38,334 nt of DNA from Oscillospiraceae bacterium (GTDB taxonomy: Bacteria; Bacillota_A; Clostridia; Oscillospirales; Oscillospiraceae): the NCBI GenBank assembly GCA_902786615.1, contig CADADE010000045.1, positions 1 through 38,334 of the forward strand, written 5' to 3'. The position numbers and the translations under genes were made by a program. How positions within the stretch are numbered: position 1 is the first letter of the stretch; every line of letters starts with the position of its first letter. Below, piece by piece: positions 16,484 through 25,121 of the stretch. The notes below the pieces were generated by a model. It was not told the origin of the DNA. It was given only the letters and a program-made list of their open reading frames with translations, and did not search any database.

Positions 16484-18340
16484 TCAGTGTCTGCAAATCA
16501 GTAAATGCTGTTGATGAAGTCCGTCAGGCTGCGCGCCGCGGTCGACATCGTAGAAGGAACCGTTCTTCAGGAAGGACACGCGGGTGTTGGCGGAAATCTG
16601 GAAGGAAGTGCCCCAGGGAGAGTTGGCAACCAGAACGTTGCAGCTGCCGCCGCCGGAAGTGCGGCCCAGCAGCGTGACCTTGCCGGACTCCTTGAAGGCG
16701 CAGGGTACATAGTTGCCGTTGGAGAAGCTGAACGGGGACTCCAGGCAGAACAGGCGACGGTTGCCCAGGTTGTCCTTCTCGTCGAACACGCGGTCGAGGT
16801 TCACGTCCGCCTTGTAAACGCCGGTGCTCATCGCGCCGGTCATCTGGTCGACGTTGCTGATGCAGCACTCGCCCAGGAACCAGGCGGTGACATAGGCCGC
16901 GACGTTGTCCGCGCCGCCGCCGTTGCAGCTCAGGTCGAGGACCACGTTCTCAATGGGGCTGCCTTCGCGGGTGATCTGCTCGTGAGCCTTGATCAGGAGG
17001 GCGAAGACGTCGTTTTCATCAATGTCCTTGTGCTCGTCAAGATGATAGTAGTCCTCAGGCTGGAGGCTGAGATCGCTTATGAACTGGTCAAAGGTGATGT
17101 AGGCCGTGTTGCCGATTTCCTCGTAGCCGGGGACGCCGTCGGGATAGTACTTCGCGCGGGCGTCCATCTGACGGCTCATGTGATCGCCGAGGCGGCCTCT
17201 GGACAGGCCCATAGCCTTGTATTCAACAGGACCGGTCAGGTAGGAGAAGGCGTGCCAGGCGGTGTGGCCGTCGTCAAGGAAGTCGGTGATCATGCGGTAG
17301 ATCGCGGCGTCGGCCTGCTTCACCTCCGGACCCTTGAGCAGCTGGTCAAAGCCGACGTTGTGGAAGAGCTGGCCAAAGCTCTCAATGTTGTGAACATCCT
17401 TAAGACCATAGAAATAGTCCAGCATCAGGCAAAGCTCGTTATAGCCGTACTCCGTCAGGGCTGCGCTGCGCTCGCCGGTGGGCACGTCGTAGTAGACATC
17501 GGCGCATCCTTCCGTGTTGCCGGACAGGAACACGTATTTGCCGTTGAAGTAGAGGTTGCCAAACATCGTATTGGGCATAAAAATGTCGGAGAGCGTCGCC
17601 ATCGGGATCAGGTACAACCCGTCCTGCCGGATCAGGTCGATGTTGTAGGCCGCCAGATCGAACTTCAGCGCGTCGCCGTAGCGGTAGAAGGAGCCGGTGT
17701 CGACCTTCTGCAGCAGCGTGGGCTCGCCCGCCTCATTGAAGGTGGACATCGTCACGGTATCCAGGGGCGTAGCGGATGTGGCGCGCAGCGTGAAGAGGTT
17801 ATAGTCCATGAACTCGATGTAGTTCTCGTCAAAGTCGAAGGTCACGGGGGAGAGGTTGTCGTCGGCCTCCGGATTTGTGTTGTGGCGGGTGGCGGTCACG
17901 ATGGGGCCCTCCGCTTTCAGCTCAAAGCTGATGGCGGCGTCCGCTGTCTCATAGAAGCTGCCGAATAACGCCATCCAGTCGTTGATCTCGATGTAGGGCA
18001 GATCCGTCACGCCGTCGAGGAAGTAGAGCGTCAGTTCCGTCCCCGTCGGGTCGGATTCAAGGTACAGGGGATAGGATGCGCTGGTAATTTCGTGCGCCTT
18101 TTCGGTCTTTTCCGCCGTGTCCTCAGCGAAGAGACTGCCCAGGGAGCTGAAGAGCTCTGCCATGTCTTCTTCCTTGACGGTATTCGCTCCAAAGAGCTCG
18201 TTGAGCCATGCGGCGGTCTGGGCCTCCGGCGTCTGGGCTTCCGTCGCCTGGGCTTCCGTCGTTTCGCCTTCGGCGAAGGATGCTGCGCTCAGGGACAGGA
18301 GCATCGAGAGCGCCAGGAGAATGCTGAGAAATTTTTTCAT
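16484..18340 (-). CDS. Secreted S41-like protein (paralog 2) with frameshifted C-terminus
   Basis: The start is the ATG at 18340, nine bases after AAAGGA; the predicted length is 618 residues. The signal peptide is MKKFLSILLALSMLLSLSAA, ending in SFA. A Thr/Glu/Ala/Gln-rich linker (TTEAQATEAQTPEAQT) follows, absent from the other paralogs. The S41-like core is present: LDDGHT, ENVVLDLSCNGGG, SFSNGN with Ser 540, GRTSGGGSC, and the loop DVNLDRVFDEKD. After DRGA the frame changes and ends DGLHQQHLLICRH. The family ending is readable in another frame: ARSLTDFINSIY with a stop at 16498. About 15 codons (EPD to FYDRA in the paralogs) are missing, with a net frame change. The protein probably lacks its normal end, unless the consensus is wrong. 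A leader hairpin lies at 18358-18372. Confidence 0.82.
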   Translation of the reverse strand: MKKFLSILLALSMLLSLSAASFAEGETTEAQATEAQTPEAQTAAWLNELFGANTVKEEDMAELFSSLGSLFAEDTAEKTEKAHEITSASYPLYLESDPTGTELTLYFLDGVTDLPYIEINDWMALFGSFYETADAAISFELKAEGPIVTATRHNTNPEADDNLSPVTFDFDENYIEFMDYNLFTLRATSATPLDTVTMSTFNEAGEPTLLQKVDTGSFYRYGDALKFDLAAYNIDLIRQDGLYLIPMATLSDIFMPNTMFGNLYFNGKYVFLSGNTEGCADVYYDVPTGERSAALTEYGYNELCLMLDYFYGLKDVHNIESFGQLFHNVGFDQLLKGPEVKQADAAIYRMITDFLDDGHTAWHAFSYLTGPVEYKAMGLSRGRLGDHMSRQMDARAKYYPDGVPGYEEIGNTAYITFDQFISDLSLQPEDYYHLDEHKDIDENDVFALLIKAHEQITREGSPIENVVLDLSCNGGGADNVAAYVTAWFLGECCISNVDQMTGAMSTGVYKADVNLDRVFDEKDNLGNRRLFCLESPFSFSNGNYVPCAFKESGKVTLLGRTSGGGSCNVLVANSPWGTSFQISANTRVSFLKNGSFYDVDRGAQPDGLHQQHLLICRH

Positions 18341-18357
18341 GCTGTCATCGTCCTTTC

Positions 18358-18372
18358 TCTCCCTATGGGAGA
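18358..18372 (-). promoter_or_regulatory. Leader hairpin TCTCCC-N3-GGGAGA touching the ribosome binding site
   Basis: A 6-bp stem with a 3-base loop (TCTCCC/GGGAGA) directly abuts the AGAAAGGA site of the S41-like gene. The same hairpin, with a different loop, precedes the genes starting at 29092 and 33073. Confidence 0.55.
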
Positions 18373-18433
18373 ACACAATGGGTTTACGGTTTTTCTGCTG
18401 TTTATGGATGAGTTCTTGCTTCCGGAAAATTCA

Positions 18434-20302
18434 TTACTCCCAGAGATCCTCCAGCTTGTCCTGGAGAAGCTGCAGGTCTGTGCGATTGGCAAGCTCGGCC
18501 TTTACGCGCTCGGCCATCTCGATCTGGTCGGTGATGATGCCGTCGCAATGGCTGTCGAGGAATTTGTGCATGCCTTGCTCGGTGTTGATGGTCCAGACAT
18601 ACACCTCTTTGCCGCTTTCGTGGATGGAGTCGATGCGGCTGTCGGTGGACATCTCTTCCTCCAGGATCAGCAGATCGCAGTTGATGCGGGCCACGTCGCC
18701 GAGGCCGCCGAACATCAGCACGCCTGTGTTAAACTCCGGGTACTTGGTCTCAGCGTAGTCAATGATATCATATTTCAGGGAGATGAGCGTCACATTCTCT
18801 ACGCAGTCCTTCTCCCGGATGAGCTTCACCACGTCGTCCACCATCTGCTTATCGGCGGAGACGCCCTTGAGCTCCAGGAAGAGCGTGATGCGGCCCTTGA
18901 CCAGATCCAGCATCTCGTCGAGCTTCGGCACCGGGGCTGTCGCACCGGTGACAGGATCGGTGATCGTGAGGGCCATGGTCTCCTCCAACGTCAGATCGCC
19001 GGGCTTTTTCGCGACGCCGGTCAGGCGCTTGTAATCGTCGTCGTGGTTGATGATGTAATAGCCGTCCTTCGTCCGCTGGGTGTCGGTCTCGGCGGCAAAG
19101 CAGTTATGCTCGATGGCAAGCTCCAGACCCTCCAGGGAGTTCTCCGGCGCCATGACGCCGCCGGTCCGGTGGGCCACAATGCGCACGGGCTCCGACCGGT
19201 GCACCACATCGTCAAAGCCGAGGCCAATGAGCGCCGCGAGCAGCAGGAGCAGCACCAGCGTGAGGATCATCAGCAGCACATGCCGTCCATAACCGCGGCG
19301 CTTGGAGCGGGAGGGCCACTTGACAGCGAGATCCCTGGTGTACTCCAGGTAGCAGCGGGTGAAGCGCAGCATAAAACAGGAGCTGGCAAGCAGAGTAAGC
19401 AGATAGACCAGAAAGCCGCCGTCCAGGACGACAAGGGCGCAGACCGCGCGATAAATGATGACGTCGAGGTCCGTGTCGGTATAATTTCCGTTCAGCACCG
19501 CTTCGGAATCCACCCGGTAGTTCCGGGGCAGCGCGGCACCCTCAGCCTCCAGGCTGTTCATGGGGAGATTCAGCAGGAAGCCTGCGGCGAGGAGGATCAG
19601 CAACAGCACCACAAACGTGAGCGCCATGGCCGGGACAAAGTTTTTCCAGTTCTGTTTCCAGAGCCGCCAGGATGCCGCAAAGGCTGCCTTCGGTTTCAGC
19701 CCGTCGAGCAGCACGCCGTGCAGCGTGAAGACGCCGCCGAGACCCACGGCCAGCAGCGCCAGCATCACGATCCAGTAGAGCACGTTGTACAAGGGCGTGG
19801 AGCGCACGACCTCCATGATGAAGTTGGGGATGTAAAAGTTCTCGGTCAGGCTGATCGAGAAGCCGATCCCGCACAGCGGCACCGCGATGAAGATATACAG
19901 CAGCACCAGAAATCCGCCGGGACAGAGGAAGCGGCGCAGGGCGCGAAAGCCCTGGGCGATCTCGGCGAAGATGCGCACGGTGCGCCCGTTCAGAATGTCG
20001 TCATAGAGATAGATGCTGGCAAAAATTTCAAACGCGGCAAAGACCGCAACCAGCACCACGCCCAGCAGCAGGATCGCAAGACCGCGCCAGCTCAGCAGCA
20101 GATCCGTGAGATTTGCCGTGGTGAGAGCTGCGCCGCCGGACTCGGCCACAAGGTTTATAAGCTTATACAGCCCCCATGTCGCAATGGCCAGCAGGATGCC
20201 CGAAATCATTTGATAACTGAACAGCTCCGGGATTGCCTGAAAGACCAGACGCCCGTAGCTGATCGGCCCGGAGGGTTCTTGTAATTCTTTACTTTTCTTC
20301 AT
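18434..20302 (-). CDS. Membrane-anchored glycerophosphodiester phosphodiesterase
   Basis: This is a 622-residue protein. Residues 1 to about 370 form a membrane domain with about eight helices, of the type often fused to GDPD enzymes in Firmicutes. A GDPD domain (about 373-610) follows, with AHRTGG near 377, APENSLEGLELA, ETDTQRTKDGYYIINHDDDY, LFLELKG and ITDQIEMA. These include the catalytic His pair and the acidic metal ligands. Such enzymes cleave glycerophosphodiesters (from lipids or teichoic acid) to glycerol-3-phosphate and an alcohol. The start has AGGA five bases upstream. It sits between S41-like genes in the same direction and is likely part of the same long transcript. Confidence 0.9.
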   Translation of the reverse strand: MKKSKELQEPSGPISYGRLVFQAIPELFSYQMISGILLAIATWGLYKLINLVAESGGAALTTANLTDLLLSWRGLAILLLGVVLVAVFAAFEIFASIYLYDDILNGRTVRIFAEIAQGFRALRRFLCPGGFLVLLYIFIAVPLCGIGFSISLTENFYIPNFIMEVVRSTPLYNVLYWIVMLALLAVGLGGVFTLHGVLLDGLKPKAAFAASWRLWKQNWKNFVPAMALTFVVLLLILLAAGFLLNLPMNSLEAEGAALPRNYRVDSEAVLNGNYTDTDLDVIIYRAVCALVVLDGGFLVYLLTLLASSCFMLRFTRCYLEYTRDLAVKWPSRSKRRGYGRHVLLMILTLVLLLLLAALIGLGFDDVVHRSEPVRIVAHRTGGVMAPENSLEGLELAIEHNCFAAETDTQRTKDGYYIINHDDDYKRLTGVAKKPGDLTLEETMALTITDPVTGATAPVPKLDEMLDLVKGRITLFLELKGVSADKQMVDDVVKLIREKDCVENVTLISLKYDIIDYAETKYPEFNTGVLMFGGLGDVARINCDLLILEEEMSTDSRIDSIHESGKEVYVWTINTEQGMHKFLDSHCDGIITDQIEMAERVKAELANRTDLQLLQDKLEDLWE

Positions 20303-20325
20303 TTGTTCCTCATTTTCATACGGCT

Positions 20326-20356
20326 AAACGATGGACCCGGAAAGAGCCCATCGTTT
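20326..20356. other. Intergenic hairpin upstream of the GDPD gene
   Basis: A perfect 9-bp stem, AAACGATGG (20326-20334) with CCATCGTTT (20348-20356), lies between the DUF4428 gene and the GDPD gene. No T run follows on either strand, so it is not a clear terminator. It may shape or protect the transcript. Confidence 0.4.
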
Positions 20357-20373
20357 GCTTGAAATTCCCGTGT

Positions 20374-21021
20374 TTATCTGCCGCTGCGCTGCTTTTGAGC
20401 CATGCGCCGGGATTTCATGAAGCTGTAGAAATCCTGGGCGCAGGCATAGGCGCTCTGAACATGCTCCTCGCTGGGGGCAAAGGCGGGGATCAGACTGATC
20501 TCAAGCATGTCAACACCCAGCTCGTTGTCCAGCAGCCAGAGCTTCAGCCTGGCGTCGATGACCTTCTGTCCGCTGGGGCAGGCAGGGAGCTGCGGGTAGG
20601 GATGCAGGTTCAGGGAGTAATTCTCTCCCTCCGCGAGCGGCGCGGTGTTCACATCCAGGCAGAAGCTGTAGATATCGTCCAGCTCATAAACCCAGCCGTC
20701 CTTTTTTGCGGCGTTCATGAACCAGCCGTGGTCTTCGTCCACATCGAGTGCGGGCATGTCGGCATACATGCCGGAAGTAAACTGGCGAGTGGCGTGAAAT
20801 TCCGACGCGCCTTTTTTCTTGTTGGCCTCCGCGACAGCAATGAGGGCTTTCGCGGCGTCCACGGTCAAGGCATTAAAATCCAGGGTCTTGTCGGGGATGC
20901 ATTTTTTGCGGCAGTCGCCGCACATATATGCGCCGTCAGCAAGGTTCTCTCCGAGCATTCCGCCCAGAAGTCCCACGGATGCGCCGCAGATGGCGCAGGT
21001 TTTCTTGTCAAAAAGTCCCAT
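20374..21021 (-). CDS. DUF4428-type zinc-ribbon protein
   Basis: This is a 215-residue cytoplasmic-looking protein with no signal peptide. It begins MGLFDKKTCAICGASVGLLG and has two CxxC pairs (CAIC at about 9-12, CGDC at about 34-37), the layout of the DUF4428 zinc ribbon. The rest (VYELDDIYSFCLDVNTAP, then a C-terminal helical part) has no motif I recognise. The start is supported by AAGGAG seven bases upstream. An AT-rich palindrome lies 32 bp before the start. The function is unknown; zinc binding is inferred from the Cys pairs. Confidence 0.8.
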   Translation of the reverse strand: MGLFDKKTCAICGASVGLLGGMLGENLADGAYMCGDCRKKCIPDKTLDFNALTVDAAKALIAVAEANKKKGASEFHATRQFTSGMYADMPALDVDEDHGWFMNAAKKDGWVYELDDIYSFCLDVNTAPLAEGENYSLNLHPYPQLPACPSGQKVIDARLKLWLLDNELGVDMLEISLIPAFAPSEEHVQSAYACAQDFYSFMKSRRMAQKQRSGR

Positions 21022-21052
21022 TTGTGATTCTCCTTTAATCTGTTAATACTGT

Positions 21053-21083
21053 TTTTCATTAAAATGGTTCATTTTAATGAAAA
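21053..21083. promoter_or_regulatory. Perfect AT-rich palindrome upstream of the DUF4428 gene
   Basis: A 14-bp arm on each side, TTTTCATTAAAATG (21053-21066) and CATTTTAATGAAAA (21070-21083), flanks a 3-base centre. It looks like an operator or an end of the structured element that follows. No T run pattern decides a terminator. Confidence 0.5.
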
Positions 21084-21107
21084 GGCATTGCGTATAAACG
21101 CACAGCC

Positions 21108-21201
21108 AGTTTTGTACTCCAAGAGTACAAAACTCGTCTCATGCAGTTCTCGACGCGCCGTTGGCGCTATAAAACGGTTTTCAACCGTTTTATGGAGAAC
21201 T
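21108..21201. repeat. Multi-hairpin palindromic element
   Basis: Hairpin 1 is AGTTTTGTACT (21108-21118) with AGTACAAAACT (21124-21134). A cloverleaf-like unit is then closed by AGTTCTC (21145-21151) with GAGAACT (21195-21201). It contains GCGCC/GGCGC (21155-21167) and ATAAAACGGTT (21169-21179) with AACCGTTTTAT (21183-21193). All stems are perfect. It may be a palindromic mobile repeat or a structured 3' region of the S41-like gene. Confidence 0.65.
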
Positions 21202-21213
21202 AGTATAAGTAAA

Positions 21214-22917
21214 TCAGTACAGGCTGTTGATGTAGTCGGTCAGCTCCGCGCGGTCATAGAATTTTTCGGGCTTGCTGATGGTGTAGTCGGGATCGGCGCC
21301 GCGGTCGATGTCATAGAGAGAGCCGTTCTTGAGGAAGGACATGCGCAGGGCCGCGGAGATGGTAAAGGAGGTGCCCCAGGCGGAGGAGATGGGCTGCACC
21401 GTGCAGGAGCCGCCGCCCGAGGTCCGGCCCATCAGGGTGACCTTGCCGGACTGCTTGAAGACGTTCGGCACGAGGTTGCCGCAGGAGAAGCTGACAGGGG
21501 AGATGAGGCAGTAGATGTTCTTGTCAGCGATGGTGTCCCGCTCGTCAAACTCGCGGTCGAGGTTCACGTCGGCCCAGTAATCCGTATTGGCCATGGCGCC
21601 GGTGAAGTTATCCTTGAGACTGATGGAGGCCTTGCCCAGGCACCAGGCGATCAGGAAAGCGGCCGTGTCCACCGAGCCGCCTGCGTTGCAGCTCAGGTCG
21701 ATGACCACATTCTCAATGGGGCTTCCCTCACGGGTGATCTGCTCATGGGCGCGGATGATCATGGCGAAGGTATCGGTGTCGTCAAAGGGGATCTCCTGCG
21801 CGCTCTTGTAGCCGTAGTAGTCCTCATAATTTTCCGACTTGATATCAAAATGGTCAAAGGTGATATAGGCCGTGTTGCCCACTTCCTCGTAGGCGGGCAC
21901 GCCGTCGGGATATTTTTCGGCACGGGCTGCCAGATTCGTCTCAAGGTGATCGACCAGGCTTTGGAACGAGGGGCCTTTCTCGGCCCTGTAGTCGATGGGA
22001 CCGGTCAGATAGGAATAGGCCACGAAGCCGGAGTGGAGATCGTCGAGGTACTTGTTGATCATGTAATAAATCGCCTTGTCAGCCTGCGCCGGATCCGTGC
22101 CGGTCAGCGGCTGCACGAAGCCGATTTGATCAAACATGTTGGCGAAGCTGTCGATCTCGTGGATTTCCTTCAGGCCGTAGAGGCTGTCCAGCATGAGGCA
22201 CAGCTCGTTATAGCCGTATTCGGCCAGCTCTGCGCTGCGCGCGCCGGTGAGGGCCGCGTAGTAACGCTCGTCATTGGGCGAGAGCTTGTCGATCACGATC
22301 ACACACTGGCCGTTATAGAAGCAGTTGAGTCCTCTGCTGGACGCCAGGGTGAAATCGTTCATGGTCTGCATCGGAACCAGGTACAGCCCGTCCTGGCAGA
22401 TGAGGTCAATGCCGTAGTCCCCCAGGCGCAGTACCAGCTCGTCACCGTAGCGGTCATAGCTGTAATCCTCGGTTTTCTTCATCAGGGAGGGCTGCCCCTC
22501 GGCGTTGAAGCAGGAGCCGGAGGTGAAATCCAGGAGCGTGGACATGGTGGGGAGCTTCATGAACAGGTTGTAGTCCATGAATTTGAAGGTGTCCTCGTCG
22601 AAGTCAATGATCATGGTGAAGCCGTTCTCGCGGGTGTAGCAGGCGATGGGACCGGCGGTTTCGAGCGAGAGCCTGTAGCCTGTCCCGTCCTCTTCTCCGT
22701 TGATCTCATTGAGAAGCGCCATCCAGTCCTTGAGTTCCACATAGGGAAGGTCGTTTACGCCGTCCAGGAAGTAGAGCGTCAGCTCCATGCCCATATCCAT
22801 GCCCATCGGATAGAGGGGAAAGCTGTTCTTCGTGATTTCATGCCCCGCCGCGAAGGCCGGGACACCGAGCGACAGGAGCATTGTGAGTACCAGGAGCATG
22901 CAGAGCAGTTTTTTCAT
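21214..22917 (-). CDS. Secreted S41-like peptidase-fold protein (paralog 3)
   Basis: The start is the ATG at 22917, after GAAAGGAACTGACAAG; the protein has 567 residues. The signal peptide is MKKLLCMLLVLTMLLSLGVP, ending in AFA. The N-terminal half matches the other paralogs (VNDLPYVELKDWMALL, YDRYGDELVLRLGDYGIDLI). The core shows LDDLHSGF, YEEVGNTAYITFDHF, ENVVIDLSCNAGG (one Gly changed to Ala), SFSCGNLVPNVFK with candidate Ser 478, GRTSGGGSC and DRGADPDYT. The loop DVNLDREFDERD precedes the Ser motif. The end, FYDRAELTDYINSLY, is intact. It lies 54 bp after the M13 peptidase gene and probably shares its transcript. Role: extracellular peptidase or peptide-binding relative; this rests on fold motifs only. 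Confidence 0.86.
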   Translation of the reverse strand: MKKLLCMLLVLTMLLSLGVPAFAAGHEITKNSFPLYPMGMDMGMELTLYFLDGVNDLPYVELKDWMALLNEINGEEDGTGYRLSLETAGPIACYTRENGFTMIIDFDEDTFKFMDYNLFMKLPTMSTLLDFTSGSCFNAEGQPSLMKKTEDYSYDRYGDELVLRLGDYGIDLICQDGLYLVPMQTMNDFTLASSRGLNCFYNGQCVIVIDKLSPNDERYYAALTGARSAELAEYGYNELCLMLDSLYGLKEIHEIDSFANMFDQIGFVQPLTGTDPAQADKAIYYMINKYLDDLHSGFVAYSYLTGPIDYRAEKGPSFQSLVDHLETNLAARAEKYPDGVPAYEEVGNTAYITFDHFDIKSENYEDYYGYKSAQEIPFDDTDTFAMIIRAHEQITREGSPIENVVIDLSCNAGGSVDTAAFLIAWCLGKASISLKDNFTGAMANTDYWADVNLDREFDERDTIADKNIYCLISPVSFSCGNLVPNVFKQSGKVTLMGRTSGGGSCTVQPISSAWGTSFTISAALRMSFLKNGSLYDIDRGADPDYTISKPEKFYDRAELTDYINSLY

Positions 22918-22971
22918 CTTGTCAGTTCCTTTCCGTATGGGTTTGGGTCTTGCTGCGCTTATTGCTTCCAT

Positions 22972-25035
22972 TTACCAGACCGTGATCCTGTCGGCCGGGG
23001 CGGTGTACATGCCGTCGCCCTCCTGCACGCCGAAGGTCTCGTGGAACTTCTCAAAGTTCGACAGGGGAACGTTGCAGCGGGAGTATTCCACCGGGTGCGC
23101 TTCGTTGGCGAGAGTGGGCAGCTCCGCGGCGGCGTAGCGCGCGTTCTTCTGAATAATGGCAAGCTGGGTGAAGAACATCTCATAATCGAAGTTCTCCTGC
23201 TTGGCTGCGATGGAGAGCAGGCACTTGAGCGAGCCGAGGTCGGAGATGGCCTCGCCGCTGATCCGATTTGCGCCTTCCTCGCCGTAGGGCTCGTCGGAGA
23301 GCTCGGGCGCGGGAACGAAGTCCCTGTACCAGGCCTTGAGCTTCTCTACGCGCTCATGGAATTTGGCCGTGTCCTCTTCCGCCCACCAGTCCTTGTAATT
23401 GCCGTCCTTGTCGAAGGTGGCGCCGAGATCGTCAAAGGCGTGGGTGATCTCATGGCCGACGACCATGCACACGCCGCCCAGCTTCTTCTCCAGCGGCCAA
23501 TCCGCCTGGTAGAAGTCGCCGCCGCAGATACCGGCGAAGACATTGATGGAGTTCTCGGTCGAGACGTAGCAGGCGCCGAGGTTGCTGTAGTAGTTATCAA
23601 ACTTCCAGTAGGTGCCGTCGTTGCGGCGCTGGACGATCTCCGCCACGATGCTGCGCCCGAAAATCCGCGCCGCCTTGATGGCATCGAACAGGGTGCCGCC
23701 CTCCTCGGCGGACTTGATCGTGAGACTGCCGACGTCCGGCAGATTATCGGGGTAGCAGACATTGATCTTGATGTTGTCGAGCTTTTCGATGGCCGCGGCC
23801 TTGGTCGCGTCGGAGAGCCAGTCCTCTTCCCGCAGCATTTCACGGAAGGCGTCGATCATCATGACGGTAAGATCGTAAATCTGGGGCTTGATGCTCTTGT
23901 CGAAGCAGTACTCCACATAGACCTCGTCGACCAGGGAGGGGACGAGAGCGGTGATGGTCTTCATGGCGTAGACCTCGTCCGGGGGCAGGGTGTCGACGCC
24001 GGTCATCGGGGCCTGGAGCAGGGTCGTTTCCGCAAAGGTCTCTCTGTCGCAGTAATTGGTAAACTCCGTTACCGTGTGGGCCAGCACCCAGGCCTTGAGC
24101 TTGTCCAGGTTTTCATCGGTGTACTGCGCGTCGATGCAGCCTATGACCTCGGGCATCATGATCCCGACCAGACGGCCGTCCAGATCAAAGCCCAGCGCCT
24201 TGTAGATGTCGCAAAGCGGGTAATTCTTATACATGTCCCGGATCTCGTCGGTGGTAAAGCGCTGGGAGAAGATATCCGCAGTCCCCTTGCCCTCCATTTT
24301 CTTTTCCATGGCCTCCATGCCGGGCAGGAAACCGCGCTCAAAGTCCATGGCCTTGTCAAAGAGCTCCTTTGCATCACTCTCGTTGTAACCGAGCTTGCGC
24401 AGCATGTATTCGCAGAGCTGTCTGTTGACCGCGATGGCGGGGCTTTCTTCGTCGCCCGCCTCATAAGCGGACGGATCGTCGCTGAACATAGCGGGCGTCA
24501 TGATGTACAGGATATTGGTAAAAGCGTCCTCGGTATTGCCCATGACCATATCCATGACCATCGGTGTGCCGAAGAGGTTGCGCTCAGGGTCAGAGAGGAA
24601 AGCGGTCATCTCCTCGACGGAGCCGAGGCCCATCAGATCCTCGACAAAGGGCTTCAGGCCGTCAAGGCCCGCCGCGTTGCGCGCGTCCCAGTCCAGCAGG
24701 AGGGCGTAGAGATTTTGCAGGCTCGTGAGCTTCTCGTCGTCCTTCTTTTCGCCGCTGATGAGTGCGATCTTCTCACGATTGATCTCGTCCGTATGTTCCG
24801 TTCTCGCAGAGACGTTGGCTTCGCCGTCGTTGATTTTGGCGCTCTCGGCCCATTCACGGTTCACGGCGGCCGCAAAGTCGTCCTGCGGGCGGATCTCGCC
24901 CTTGCCCTCATAGACGCCGTAGATGCCGGAGTCCATCCAGGCGGCGCCGGGGCGCTCGCCCTCAGCCGCGAAGGCCGGGACGCCCAGGGACAGCACCATG
25001 GTAAGCGCGAGGAGTAAGCTGAGTAGTTTTTTCAT
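22972..25035 (-). CDS. Secreted M13 (neprilysin/PepO-like) zinc metallopeptidase
   Basis: This is a 687-residue protein with signal peptide MKKLLSLLLALTMVLSLGVP ending in AFA. Typical M13 order and length are kept: an N-terminal helical part, then the substrate-site strand (NSINVFAGICGGDFY), the zinc motif HEITH (528-532) within VVGHEITHAFDDLGATFD, and the third ligand Glu 595 in GEAISDLGSLK (family pattern ExxAD, here ExxSD). It ends with a closing VW after CNVPLSNFEKFHETFG. M13 enzymes cut short peptides outside the cell. Catalytic residues are intact, so activity is likely. The ribosome binding site is AAGGAAAGGA. It lies between two S41-like genes, in line with a shared role in peptide breakdown. 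Confidence 0.93.
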   Translation of the reverse strand: MKKLLSLLLALTMVLSLGVPAFAAEGERPGAAWMDSGIYGVYEGKGEIRPQDDFAAAVNREWAESAKINDGEANVSARTEHTDEINREKIALISGEKKDDEKLTSLQNLYALLLDWDARNAAGLDGLKPFVEDLMGLGSVEEMTAFLSDPERNLFGTPMVMDMVMGNTEDAFTNILYIMTPAMFSDDPSAYEAGDEESPAIAVNRQLCEYMLRKLGYNESDAKELFDKAMDFERGFLPGMEAMEKKMEGKGTADIFSQRFTTDEIRDMYKNYPLCDIYKALGFDLDGRLVGIMMPEVIGCIDAQYTDENLDKLKAWVLAHTVTEFTNYCDRETFAETTLLQAPMTGVDTLPPDEVYAMKTITALVPSLVDEVYVEYCFDKSIKPQIYDLTVMMIDAFREMLREEDWLSDATKAAAIEKLDNIKINVCYPDNLPDVGSLTIKSAEEGGTLFDAIKAARIFGRSIVAEIVQRRNDGTYWKFDNYYSNLGACYVSTENSINVFAGICGGDFYQADWPLEKKLGGVCMVVGHEITHAFDDLGATFDKDGNYKDWWAEEDTAKFHERVEKLKAWYRDFVPAPELSDEPYGEEGANRISGEAISDLGSLKCLLSIAAKQENFDYEMFFTQLAIIQKNARYAAAELPTLANEAHPVEYSRCNVPLSNFEKFHETFGVQEGDGMYTAPADRITVW

Positions 25036-25121
25036 GTGGTCAGTTCCTTTCCTTACTACTAGAATATGAAATCAAAAAATGGATACAGAATTTGCTTTGT
25101 CAAAGGAAACGCCCGTTTCAA

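Noticed and set aside
18092..20284. 730-codon plus-strand open frame
   Set aside because: It is antisense to the GDPD gene and the start of an S41-like gene and shows low-complexity Gln/His-rich wording typical of a shadow frame.
21064..25017. 1317-codon plus-strand open frame
   Set aside because: It lies opposite an S41-like gene and the M13 peptidase, both with signal peptides and motifs. The plus frame is Val/Glu/His-rich antisense sequence.
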